NCBI GenBank assembly: GCA_015039315.1
Contig: WIDE01000184.1
Span: 1-41,825 of the forward strand
Source of the DNA: Clavulina sp. PMI_390
Taxonomy: Eukaryota > Basidiomycota > Agaricomycetes > Cantharellales > Hydnaceae
Direction: 5' to 3'
DNA: 41,825 nt
A model generated the notes under the pieces. The model had not been told where the DNA came from. It did no database searches and saw only the letters and a list, made by a program, of their open reading frames with translations. Position 1 is the first letter of the stretch. Each line of letters opens with the position of its first letter. The position numbers and the translations under genes are program-made. Positions 25,601 through 36,692 of this stretch are shown in pieces.

Positions 25601-26497
25601 TCATGATGCGGTGAGTATTTCTGGCGACCATAGAATGTGATTCTCACTTTCCGATTCTACTTTGACTGGTCTCACATTCACCCATTCATTGCGCCTCCCC
25701 CCAGTCCCGAAGCATCTATCAAGAACATCGCAAGAATGAGGGCATACAAGATGTCCGATCAGGCTTCGGTTACGAAGAATTCTCGCGGCCCAGTGCAGTT
25801 TGATACACGCCCGGGTATTATACACGGTAGCCAACGGACCATTGGATGGATCCATAAAGATATCACTGCTCCAGAAAAAAGCGAAGTGCCCAAGATAGAG
25901 GCAGCAGCCAAAAAATTCAGAGCAAATACGAAGTGCTGGGTTAAAACTTCCTTTGACCTGGAGAATGAGGTTCGTGACACAGAAGCGGATCGGAACCAAC
26001 CAAAGCTGCCGGTCATTAGTGCCCCAAGCGTTCAAGACCAGAAAGGTATAGAAATCGAAAACTTTCAGTACGGCTTGGGAGGAGTTCTGGAGTTTCCACC
26101 TAACGAATCTATACCCCCCTCGCGTCGCGCCGACTTCCTGAAAAAACAACGTGAAGATGACAATGATCAGTGCTGGTATCTCACAGACTGCCTGATCTAT
26201 GATGTGCACTTCACCGAGCCAAAGCTGGTGAGCCAACTGATCACCTCGAGCCGGTTCTTCACCCCTGACCTCTCGCTTTCGTTCGTTTCTTGCTAATGTC
26301 ATCATTACACCGCTTCACCTGGAATCGAATAGAACACTCCCCCCAACAAGCGATTTCTCATTGACCCTTTTTCGGTGTTCATACCTCTCAAACTTGAGGC
26401 CGAGCTGGACAGACTCGTTGAGATTGCTGTTTTCGCGTCACATCGGCTCCCAGAGTTTAAGCTGAATCCTGCGGCCCACATTGACGTTATTGACTAG
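22682..26497 (+). CDS. Gene B1: unknown multidomain protein with nuclease-like core; probable splice lesion
   Basis: Nineteen exons fit in phase: 22682-22862, 22925-22955, 23027-23041, 23095-23121, 23184-23215, 23276-23326, 23386-23418, 23484-23510, 23595-23624, 23693-23749, 23800-24137, 24196-24255, 24314-24452, 24503-24598, 24654-25192, 25251-25415, 25477-25610, 25705-26227 and 26333-26497. The length would be 880 residues. The first ten exons are mostly tiny and code an acidic, disordered N-terminus. Then come a conserved globular part (LDETKFVEVPARF, YPFHFILY), a helical/mixed part (MAEYACRPLRIQYEPT, WFLIGSHLLNFYRTYTTEEG) and LHRSAHSYGDFQT with NIFFGTKQANTFMMR. The last pair resembles the His core of DNA/RNA non-specific nucleases, by motif only. 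The C-terminus has CWYLTDCLIYDV. The expected GT donor after 24137 reads AT (ATAAGT). Without splicing there, translation stops at 24221, so B1 may be broken or use a rare AT-AG intron. Confidence 0.75.
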
Positions 26498-27008
26498 TAG
26501 TATGTCTGCTATAGCATGCCCTCCCGACTCCGACAATATCATCGAACCTTTGATGGTTGGCGCTTTCATGGTCTCAAGCCTAATCTTAATGACTGCTGGT
26601 TATCTAGTAGGGGCTATTCGCCTCGTTATGACAATCGGCTGTGTTTGATTATTGATATGCCGTATGGCTCACCTGCCACAAAATTCTCTCGGATTTGCGT
26701 ATTCACGGTATTCGAGTAAAAGAGTGGCGAAATAAATCGACGCACAATATATCAAGGACATATGTTAGGAAGGGAGATCGGCTGGTGCGATGCGAACTGT
26801 AAGGATAAGAATCACACTCGAAATCCATTACCCGGACCGTTGCTATTTCTATGATTTCGTTGAAATGACGCAGGCGCTTGGCTTGTAAAGGCGAGCAGCC
26901 CCGATTACCTAGGTTTAGGTGCATCACCAACTAATTGGGTGAGCTCATTCTTCAGGCTTTTGAAAAGAGATGAGTCAGGTACTAGATATCTGCGGGAACA
27001 GAAAATGC
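26498..27008. other. Convergent region between B1 and A2
   Basis: B1 (plus) and A2 (minus) end towards each other across about 510 bases. This is the joint between the two duplicated units. I see no target-site duplication, element end or coding frame that looks real. Confidence 0.5.
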
Positions 27009-30000
27009 TTACTGGTCAACGATCGCTTTGATGAATTGCTGGGGGCTTCCAACTTCAAGATTGGCGTTCAAGAAGAAAACCTTTCTGTTGAGCACACCAC
27101 GAAGAGCTGCTTGAAACCTCAGGGCTGAATCCTCCGCGCCAATTTCCGCGTCAATGACAATGCTCTGGATGTCAATCAAGGATAATATTGCCATTACGGC
27201 CCCTTCGGCGAACCTAAATGCGACCTGGCCGGCCCCATTGCCAACGGTAATAGCACCTTTGGCGATATCCGCTACGACTTTAGACAGGAAATTGGCGATG
27301 TCGAAGATAAAGTCAAGAATGTCGACGATTGTTTCGATGGCAATGCCGCGCACATCCTCGAGGAAATCATCAATGCGATCCTTGCCGTTTTCCTGGGAGA
27401 TGACATCTGCGACCTCCCGCTCCATGTCGTGTAGAGCTTGAGGAGCGTAATCCCCAAGGAGCCTTATCACTGCCTTCACCGCATCCTGCTGGCGCTGAAG
27501 ATATGCGTTTTTGGCTTCCTTGATTGAGTCGTGTATTGAATCATCTAGTGCAGCCTCCGCAGCACTAACGAGCTTTACGACAGCTCCCCCAAAGTAGCGA
27601 GCGGGAGCGAATGGGGGGAGAATGCGAAAAACGTTTCGGTCATCAATTGTTTTTTTGCGATCATCTCTCAACTTCTCAAAGTATCTCCGAGAGTCGTCAT
27701 ACCGATGGAAAGCAGAGCAGAGCTCGCGGACCACATCTGGGGGGATATCTCTAGAGTTGAGATCTACATATTTGCTGATGAGCATCTTGAGCTGGCTGAC
27801 GAACTGGTCGCGTTTTCCCTGATCGTCCGATTTCCACTCATGGCTCCTTTGCTTGACGTGATCGAGAGCAGAAGAGAATTCGCGTTGCGTGTCGTCGACC
27901 CATTTTTTGGCTTTGTCGGCTTTTGCTTGGAGGCCTTCGGCGCATTCCCTAAGACTATCGTGGATCGAGTCGCGAATGTGGGACAGGATATGCTGCTCGA
28001 AGTCCGCATGGAGCCGAAAGCGTTGCTTCGAGAGGTCACAGTTGGACGATTCAAGAGGGCGAAGGGTTTTGGCAACCACATTAATGACGAGAGAATCACC
28101 AAACATGGCAAGCCGGAACGAGAAATCAAACGAGAGGTGTGGCTGCAGGGAGATTGTAGAGTTCATTTTTGCCTCCATCACGTTTGCCAATGATATGGCC
28201 CCGTCAATATGGCCCCATTGTCTATCTTTGAAGATCTCGAGTTGAAATTCAGGGCGGCTCCCATTTCCTCCGCTGCCTGACATTCGGAGAGGACCGATTG
28301 AAAATGGCTCCATGTCACCCTTGATCATAAACCCAGAGTTACTGAGCTCGACATGGGCTGTGACGTTTTGACCCAATAAGAACATATTTGCTCTTCGAAG
28401 GGCAAATAATTAGCACGAATGATGCGGCGTTGCAGATTTGATCGTACCGGAACGAGATTCCCCTACTATACATCTGTCCATTGATTCGCACATCTTTGGG
28501 GCACATATAGAGGTCCGCAACTGCGATGAAGAAAACCTCAGGAGGCTGGATGGGAGGTTTAGTTGGAGAATGGATATGTGTAGGGTTAGAACATACCTCA
28601 GGGAGTTCCACATGTAGTAGGGAGTTTGCTATTCCCACAAGTTTCTTCGGCCCAATGTTCTCGATGTGCATACTAAGGAAGATTTCTGAGTGATATTTGT
28701 TGTCAATAGGCGCAAGTTAACGTATATGGGAGTAACACGCACGATCCGGTGTAGCACCTTTTCCTAACGTTACTCGGATGTCCGAGTCGTTGATCTTCAC
28801 TCTTCCACCGACAATAATGGCCGAAGGAGCTCCAAAGAGAAGCTTAAACGAGACAAATGCATCTCCCACTTGCAACTGGGAGCTGATATCAAAAGGATTC
28901 ACCCACAGTCCGTCCATCGCTGCTGATAGTTCAATATCGCCGCTGGAAGGCTGGATCTCCCCTGCGAGAGTGAAAAGGAGAGGCTTCTGGTTTTGAAGCG
29001 TGAGCGTAAAGCCACAACGTGCTCGGAGGGCTGGTGAGCGGCCGAGCACCAGCTCAAATGTAAGGGGTTCACAAATGAAGTCTCCTCCAAGGTCGATGGC
29101 CAGGTCATCAGATTGAATGCTGATAGCAAATTCCCCCCCTTTAGACCAACGGGCATATACTTCAACGTCGGGGGATACGCCATGCGGGATGAAAGGTCCT
29201 AGAATACCAAGATGTCCAAGCTTTGCGCAGATGTAGAATCCTTTATGTGCAGATGAGTAAGATCTAGGCCCATCTTGAAACGTGAAAACGCGTACCTTCA
29301 CGGAGTTTATATAATGTCTCCATACCCTTCGGCAAAACAGGTTTGTCGTGCGAAGCGTACACGATCGCGACCTTGTCGAGCGTGATGTCGCCAAACGCAG
29401 TGCCTTCAAGCGGAGATATCAGGCGACCAAAGCGTAGGCCAGCTTTAGGATCGTCAGGAATGAATGTTCCACAGATTGTGCATTCATGCGCTCCTTTTTT
29501 GTCTGGAGATGGATACACGTGCGCGAAAACAGTGAAGTTGAAGTTTTCCCAACGCAAGGTGCCAGATATGACCAGGTCTGCCGCAGGCTTGCCATTTACG
29601 TAGGAGCACTCCAATGCAAGTTTGGGTTTCGAAATCGTAAAACCACCAACGTGGAGGGCTTCATCCGCAATCTCTCCGTCGACACGAATACCGCTCGTTT
29701 CAAGTGCAATGCTCCCGCTCGTCAAAGAATAGTCCCCGATTACCAGATGCCTGACAACTAGACTGAGACCCGCATCCGAGATGACGAGCGTTCCACGTTG
29801 TAACTTGATGTCGAAAGCTGGACGGGGAGGCTTCTGCCTGTTCGAGGTACGAAGTGCAGAGTATAAAATCTCGATGTCATCCCACGTGAGGTCTTGGACA
29901 TCAACCTCCAGTGTAAATTCTCCACCGAGAGAAAATGTACCCTCCAGGGAAAGCTTGGCATTGCCAAACGTGAAAAATGCGTCAATCTCGAATATCTGGG

Positions 30001-30911
30001 CCGAAAATGACTTTTCAAGCTCAATTGTGGCGCCAAGACGGACATCTTCGAGCTTAAAAAAATGCTTTGTTCATCAACACTGTCTAAGATGCACCAGTCA
30101 CAGTACATACCGTGACGCCAGCGAGACCGAATGCGTCCTGCCACTCTAGGTGCGCCGTTGTGGACAGCTGAACAGTGGAGGAAGTTTTTTCAATTGAGAA
30201 CTCGACCTCAATAGGTTCACCCGCCTTGGGAAGGCAGATACTCATTGTGCCGTATACCCCGAACCCAACGTTCATCTTGAGCTCATCAAGTGTACCGCGA
30301 GCAGATATCGCTGATGTCTCAAAGGCGAACAGTTTTGCGCCAATGGATGTGAGCTTCAACTTATTTCCGATATTGATGTCCGGAAGGTTGCCCTCGAGTG
30401 TAAAACTCGATATTCGGGGTCTCTTGGACCACGACGCAATATAACCAAGTCCACAATATAGCTCCAGTTGGGGATTTGTGCACCCTAGGACACTGGATAC
30501 TAGAGTGTGAAGGTCTCCAGACGTCTTGTCAATGGTGAGGACCCCATTGAAGTGGAGCCCCACACCACGTCCACCTTTGCTAGCAAAGTTCTGGTACGGA
30601 GACTGAATATGCCTGGTTGTAGCAAGCACGAGAAAGATACATACCTGACGAGTGAAAATTACATCTTCAAGTCGTAGTTGGTCAAATTCAGTGCCTTCGA
30701 GTTCGGGAATGAGCATGGAAAGGCGAAGGGATTGTTTGAGGGCGAGAAGGTCAAAGACCAGGGGGCCATCCGTCGTAGCCGCAATCTCGCAACTCAAAAG
30801 TTTGGCTTGGAGTTGATGAAGACCAAAAAGAGTCACGTTGGGGTTCTCCACTATTGTGCCTCCAGAGGCTAGTTCGGTAGTTGACACTAGCCTAGGGGAA
30901 AGTTCGAACAT
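27009..30911 (-). CDS. Gene A2: paralogue of A1, large beta-rich protein of unknown function
   Basis: Seven exons join in phase: 30645-30911, 30111-30590, 29296-30052, 28743-29240, 28597-28685, 28448-28545 and 27009-28392, giving 1,190 residues. All intron positions match A1. The protein keeps its landmarks: LFGLHQLQAKLLSCE near the start, GVGLHFNGVLTIDKTSGDLH, the stacked beta phrases, WVNPFDISSQLQVGDAFVSF, FSIGPLRMSGSGG and the helical charged region (QAKADKAKKWVDDTQREFSS). The linker after that region differs most from A1. The frame is fully open with normal splice sites, so A2 looks functional. There is no signal peptide. Like A1 it is divergent from a B gene, and the two may act together; the function is unknown. 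Confidence 0.86.
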
Positions 30912-31333
30912 AGCCTAGTGATAGGAGTTTTGATTGAGGCTGGGGGTAGTTATGGAGGAAGTAGGGAAGTAGGTTCCGATTTGGGGTGTGACGGACTCAG
31001 AAGGGTTTTGACCGAGTCCTTCACCTAATGTTGCCTGGGCTGTATGGAGGTCAACATCCGCTCGGAGTAGGAGTTCCTGGATCGCTCCCTATGGAGCGGG
31101 TCTCATCACACGTAATGTCAATCTCCGTTAGCTGCTGATGAGATGCGCATTCTAAGTCACTGCCAGCTCATCCCGGCCCGAGCCAACAGTACAACGGCCA
31201 CAGGGAGAAGTCCAGCAGTAAATCATATCGTATGAATACGTGCGCGAGTTGTTTTGAGGAGAAAGGGGCACGGAATGGGTGATGGATGAAGGTGTTGTGC
31301 TCCTACACTTCAAGTCGCCCTGCTGTCAGTTGA

Positions 31334-31351
31334 GTCACAGGCCGGTCACGC
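31334..31351 (+). promoter_or_regulatory. Paired motif GTCAC-N6-GTCACGC, copy 3
   Basis: GTCAC copies at 31334 and 31345 are 11 bases apart, the second extended to GTCACGC. Spacing and extension match the copies at 15885 and 22174. Confidence 0.5.
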
Positions 31352-31386
31352 GTTTGAAAGCCCCATGACTATAGCATGTAGTGGAA

Positions 31387-31414
31387 CCTTGGCACAGTCA
31401 GCACCACCGAATGG
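31387..31414 (+). promoter_or_regulatory. Conserved block CCTTGGCA ... ACCGAATGG in A2/B2 promoter
   Basis: This is the counterpart of 22228-22264, in the same order and nearly the same distance from the paired GTCAC motif. Confidence 0.45.
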
Positions 31415-32190
31415 ACAGCATATCATCTCAATCTCGAAAATAGCGCTCGCGTATCCTCTGCTCCGCTACATCACTTATCTATGTCTATCATGAAGTTGAC
31501 CCGGACTTCTCAGTGCGGTGGCGAGGCACCCGAATACCTGCATATTCCCTGGCCACTTCGTTGTATTCATCCTCTCCGATATCAGTTCCATCTATGAGAA
31601 AGTCCGACTGCCATCCGGACTTTGGCTTGTATCTCCCGGACAATGAACCTCTCGCCCTAATATATCGAGAGCAGTGAACACGTCAGCTACCTCTCGGATC
31701 AATCTCCTCTATCGGGTAAGTATCACGGAATTATGGATAGAGAGAATTTGGGCTTATCTCATTGAAATTCCATCTCCGGTTGTCGTGTTAACAAGGCCAA
31801 CAGGGCTAAATGGCTATCACGGCGCCGTAGTGTTCATTACCGCGTAACCTCTCCTCCGTGCCTCCAGCCAAAATATTTCATGAGGATGATTGGGACTTCT
31901 CGGCATCCCAAGGCACCCAAACTCCCGTGATGACTAATTATGTCCTAGAATCATTCTCTGCTATATTCCTCCGCCGTTACTTTATTGCATTCACGAGCAG
32001 GCCCGCCCTTGCCAGGTGCTCGAGGATTATACTAAGATTATGCCTTCGAATTTGCATTCCACTACGCTGGGGCTCAGGTAATTCTTCTCAGTAGCAGCAA
32101 ACGCAGGGGAGCTATTTAGGCAAGAGGATCAGCGACTCCCCAGCCCTCCCTCCTCCTGCCCCACAATCTCCTTACAAATTGCCCGACACA

Positions 32191-35100
32191 ATGGAGCAAT
32201 CTAGCAGTCCTATCGTAGCGCCCATCATCACCGCAACACCTAATAGCCATTTAACACCCAATAAAAAGCCCTTCCGTAACCCGCCCGGAGAGACGCCAGG
32301 CACCACACATGACGGTACGTGGCACAATTCCTCTCCGTCCTATCTAGCGATTTAATCCCACATTGGTGTCAAAGCCTTTGACCATGAGCCAAGCATCGTT
32401 AAGCAGCAGTAAGCATGTGCCGTCTAGGACTTGAACTGTAAAGCTTCTCTGTATAAGCTTACAAGCCTGTGGGTAGCAAAATACAAACCAACGATCCTAA
32501 CAGGTATGTTGCCACATCTCCACATATTCAACGCTACTTGCTGATAATCCCTTCAGCAAAGATTACCATATAGTTAACCTGTACGAGGCTTCGCTTCTTA
32601 CGGCTGCTTCCTTCCCACAGAATAACCGTATGCCTTATAGCCAGATGAAAGCTCAAGAGCTGTTCTCCAGCCGTAAGAAACCTCCCTCTTTGTCATTCGA
32701 GTTTTAGTTTCCAGCTGACCCAATTGTTCCTTCCGTTGACAGATAGCTCTCATTCGTATCACAAAGATGTTCTTCAGGGCCTTGAATCAATCTGTAAGCC
32801 ATAGCGTCTCCTTGGAATGACGCATTTACTGAAATTTTCTGTTGTCTAAAGTTGGAAACATGCGTGAGGAGGTGGACGCTATAAGCAAGTGTTCTCTCAT
32901 ATCATGTTAGGATATTCTCGCGGATTTATCTCACATAATCTTTCGGATATAGCCAAGAACACAGAAACACGTAAGTTCTTCCTTATTCTTCCCTTGGAAA
33001 TTGTTTCTAGTCTTATGCCGCGTTGTTTCCCATAACTTAAATATCACACCCACACAGTCTTGGCCGAAAAGCTGCCGGATCACGGGATGACTGGTCAGTG
33101 GCTTACTAAAAGATTCATTGCGCAATCTCACCTGATGCTTTCCATGAAGAAAACGAAGAGGACGAAGGAGATGGAGAAGGTGGAGATGCGGAGCGGATAC
33201 CAGATGGTATGTGCTCTCATTGGTGAATTCCAGCTCCCACTGATGTTCCTTGTCAGGCTTCACCCTCCTTGACGAGACCAAGTTTGTTCTCGTGCCTGCC
33301 CGGTTCAAGGAGTATCGCGAAACCCTGGGAAAATATGTTGAGGCTGGTTCCAGAACCGAGACTTATCAAGAGAAAGTGGAATCCTACCCTTTCCACTTTA
33401 TACTTTACCGCAAAGCTTCTGACTCCGTCGACTATGTGCGTGTGAGCGAGATCCACTACATGAAACTGGATGAACTCGAGAGCTGCCTGATGGCCGACGG
33501 CGTCGATGACAAGGAGAGAGATCAAAAGCTGTTGGATCGCTATAGCATGGCTTGGGAAAGCGAGGACCCTGAAGACGATGCCAATGTACGTGTCCATACA
33601 AGTGCTCAGCAGTCTGTTCTAATACCAAAAACATTAATTCATCAATCCAGCTTATCACTACACGAAACTTAAAGAAACTGGTTGCACAAAAGAAGAGTCA
33701 ACACGTCAGCCTCGATTTATTGACATCAGATCTTCCTGCTTTATAACGCCACCATTTAGAAACATGGTCCAGCCCTTGTGGAGCCCACAGGGAAAACATC
33801 AACACAGAGGGTCAAGTCCGCAAAGGTGCCTCGAGTACAGCTGGATACCCAGGAAGAGTACGATCCCTCTGGTAAAACCACTCTCGCAGATATGAGTAAG
33901 TGCCGCTATTTTGAACCCATTTGGATCGAGGTCACATTGCTCTCAGTGAACAAAAAGGAGGAAGGCATTAAAAGAGCGAAGCAGAGCCACGAAGACAATC
34001 TCAAGTGGATCCGAGCGCTTGCCCAATTCGAGATCTATCTCAGTGAGTGGTGCTCCGTTTCAATAATGCTCCAGTTCTCAGCCTCGCTTCATTTGATAGA
34101 TATGGCCGAGTCTGCTTGTCGTCCTTTGAGAGTCCAATATGACCCTACCATCCGCTTCTGGGATCCGATTATGACTGAAGACCACGATGAGATTCCCATT
34201 CGATTTGAATGCTCGTCGTACCTCTCCAAATACGCGCTAGCCGCCCTCGTTCATATGGCGCTCAAGCCGTGTAGACTCCGCGCCAATATTGAGATTGTAG
34301 GAGCCAAGGACGATGGGAAAAATCAACAAGAGAAGGAGGGATACTTTCTCATTGGCTCCCACCTTCTGAACTTCTACCGCACATACACCACTGAGGGAGG
34401 GCTCAGAACCCTTCAACGTCTTGGTCAGCACGGGCCACTACGCCCTTTTCCGAACCCCAAACAAGTCAAAGAAGTTGGGATGCTGCTCAAGATTCCTGAT
34501 TCCAAGAACGGTGATACGCGCCAAGACACCCAGACGCAGATCGCGGTCACCCTTTTGAACACGGTTCGGAAAAAACGAGGGATTAGCCAGCAACAGATTG
34601 CGTCCGTTAGTGCTACCATAGTGAGTTCTGGGTTGCTTGGCCACCCTCTGAGACCATGATTGTTCACAATCCAATAGCTCGCGCAAAAGTTTGGATGGCC
34701 GGCGAACTCCCTTACATCTCTAAAGAACAAGACGAACACGGGCTCGGAGGAACATAAAACAAACGATGACAAGCATGAAAAGGCTCCTGAACCCTCGAAA
34801 GCCTCAGACTATTCTCAGTCTAGCTGGAGCAATCAGGCTGAGGTGCGTAATAGTTCTTGGAAGCGAAATAATGCAAAATTTGTTTCCAATCAAGACCCCA
34901 TCTCCAGTGGCTACATCGATCGGCTTACTCATATGGAAAGTTTCAAACACCGGGAAAACATGGCAATTTTACGGGTAATCTTGATCCTCAACAGAAAGGG
35001 AACCTTTTCTTTGGAACAAAGCAAGCAAATACCTTCATGATGCGGTTAGTGTTTTCTTGGTCATCCAGCAGTTCCTATTAGGAATGTTTGCGTCCCTCGT

Positions 35101-35907
35101 CTTTCAGATCGACTTATTCTATTTTTACTACACAGTCCTGAGGCATCTGTCAAGAACATCGCGAGGATGAGGGCCTATAAGCTATCTGACCAGGTCTCAG
35201 TTAATAAAACCTCCATGGGTCCGGTGGAATTCGGTGCCTCCTCGGACGTTATTGGCTGGTCCCACATTGGTCTCACCCACACCCAAATCGGAATGCAGAA
35301 AGACCTAGACGCGGCCGCCAAGAAATTCAGGAGCGAGACCAAATGCTGGGTAAAAACTTCTTTCGATGCGAAGATGGACGCTCGCACCAAAGGAGGGGAC
35401 CAGAACTGGTTGAAGGCACCTGGCAGTGAGACCGCAGACGTTCAGACCGCGGTCATGAAGGAAGAGAACTACCATATTGACGATAAAGGAAATTTGATTT
35501 TTGATCCCGAGGAAGAATCACCTGTTCCTCCTCAATTCCGTCAACGCTTCGTTCGGCAGCAGGAGGAGAAAGACAACTGCTGGTACCTCACCGACTGTCT
35601 TGTCTACGACATTTTCTTCAAAGATCCGGCCAAGGTGCGTGGCCTTTCATTCATTCGAGCTTTATCTCTCTAATTTCATTGTCCCTTTAATGAATCTTTC
35701 GGGCTAACTCCGTTGATTGCTATCCTGCTTGAATCTGCTTAGGTCTCCTCCCACAATAAACGCATCATTATTGATCCTTTCTCGGTTTGCATACCCTTGA
35801 GGTTGGAAGCTGAGCTAGATAAGCTTGTGGAAACCGCTGTCTTTGCCTCGCATCGGCTCCCAAAGTTCGAGCAGAATCCGAATACCAAGATAACTATCAT
35901 TGAATAG
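32191..35907 (+). CDS. Gene B2: paralogue of B1, unknown multidomain protein
   Basis: Eighteen exons join in phase: 32191-32314, 32375-32408, 32477-32503, 32557-32672, 32743-32793, 32852-32863, 32953-32970, 33058-33093, 33150-33206, 33257-33585, 33651-33704, 33760-33895, 33947-34042, 34100-34620, 34678-34842, 34908-35044, 35136-35634 and 35743-35907, giving about 858 residues. The donor that is AT in B1 is a normal GT here (after 33585). The N-terminal tiny exons code acidic disordered sequence and are the least certain part (32852-33093 especially). Conserved parts are LDETKFVLVPARF, YPFHFILY, MAESACRPLRVQYDPT, LIGSHLLNFYRTYTTEGG, NLFFGTKQANTFMMR and CWYLTDCLVYDI. In the nuclease-like core B2 has LHRSAYSYG where B1 has LHRSAHSYG, so one candidate catalytic His is Tyr. 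The other His, in LHRS, is kept. There are no signal peptide or membrane segments. The function is unknown. Confidence 0.8.
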
Positions 35908-36692
35908 CATAAATTCAAGACACTATTTCGCTTTGCTTCTTCCCCGTGTCTTCTCTTCATGGTGTGGGACTGCTGACTTCAAAGGCCCTCCGGTCATCAG
36001 GTGTGCCGTAGGATAACTGCAGTGATCCTCTTCTCAGCCTAAATAATCAATCGCACGCTCTACTCCAGTGATTATGTGGTGCCACTCTCAAAGGATATGT
36101 TATTTGTGTCCATGATTCAAACGGAGAAGCCTGAGGGCACAAAATTATACCCTATGCACTCGCCTTCAATCCAATAATAAGATTAGCCTATGCCTCCTGC
36201 GGAACGTGACCAATCCTTACGATATCCTAAATACGAGAATAAGTTGTGGTTCCTTGCAGACTGTCTCGCCTATGATGTTCGCATGAATAAGGTGCCATCA
36301 AAATCGGTGGGTTTTCACCACCCTTCTACATATTTTCCATTTCAACGTGTGATAATATTTTATTGCGCACATCCAACATTGTGTGCCTCTCCACCAATTT
36401 ACTGACAGATGTGTGGAAAAAAGTCTCAAAATTTCCTGAATTTCTCCTGAAGCTCTTATGGGACCCCCCTACATTATCAGTTTAGGCTAGGCAATAGCGA
36501 AGATGAAGTCGTGAGGAGGGGGCTACAGTGGATCAAAACACAGGCGTGGTTTTTTGAGGACCACTCATAACCATTCTCACTTCTTGCATCGATATCCAAA
36601 CTTTTTGCATTTTGCAGAGCAGATGATGAGGTAATCATTCAGCTGGTAGATTCCCTTGATGAAATCTGAAGCAAATGATGCCCACCACTAGG
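35908..36692. other. Region after B2 with a decayed B fragment
   Basis: About 785 bases lie between B2 and the convergent peptidase gene. Apart from the B-like fragment at 36190-36309 I find no coding signal. The rest is AT-rich with frequent stops. Confidence 0.5.
36190..36309 (+). pseudogene. Remnant of a third B gene copy
   Basis: The frame starting at 36190 reads PPAERDQSLRYPKYE and then LWFLADCLAYDVRMNKVP. This parallels the B1 segment around PPSRRADFLKKQ and CWYLTDCLIYDVHF, and B2 around CWYLTDCLVYDIFF, including the end at a K-[VL] splice position. Upstream the frame meets stops and no other B exon is found. The preceding exons and the last exon are missing, so it is a decayed piece of a third copy. 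Confidence 0.6.

Larger units (their letters stand above)
30912..32190. promoter_or_regulatory. Shared divergent promoter of A2 and B2
   Basis: About 1.28 kb lies between the A2 and B2 starts. It carries the conserved blocks GTCAC-N6-GTCACGC (31334-31351), CCTTGGCA (31387-31394) and ACCGAATGG (31406-31414). The A2-proximal part also resembles the A1-proximal part (CTCAGA, TTTTGA and GCTCGG phrases in order). A plus-strand open frame at 31858-32094 has no B1-side counterpart that I can see and is left out as a gene. Confidence 0.5.
17883..35907. repeat. Tandem duplication of a divergent two-gene unit (A1-B1, A2-B2)
   Basis: Unit 1 (17883-26497) and unit 2 (27009-35907) each carry gene A on the minus strand and gene B on the plus strand, 5' ends facing. 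A1 and A2 share the lengths of exons 2 to 6 (480, 757, 498, 89 and 98 nt). B1 and B2 share exons of 51, 57, 96, 165 and 165 nt and the same motifs. Intergenic blocks are conserved too. Introns and synonymous sites have diverged, so the duplication is not recent. A B-like fragment at about 36.2 kb shows that at least one more B-containing copy existed. No transposon ends or long flanking repeats were seen. Confidence 0.9.

Noticed and set aside
26516..26719. 67-codon frame after B1
   Set aside because: It lies in the convergent 3' gap with no paralogue after B2; probably chance.
31858..32094. 78-codon frame upstream of B2
   Set aside because: Not present upstream of B1; composition is not like a conserved protein.
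17883..35907. Transposon or integrated virus as the source of the duplicated unit
   Set aside because: No transposase, integrase or terminal repeats were seen, and the genes have many introns, which points to ordinary tandem duplication.
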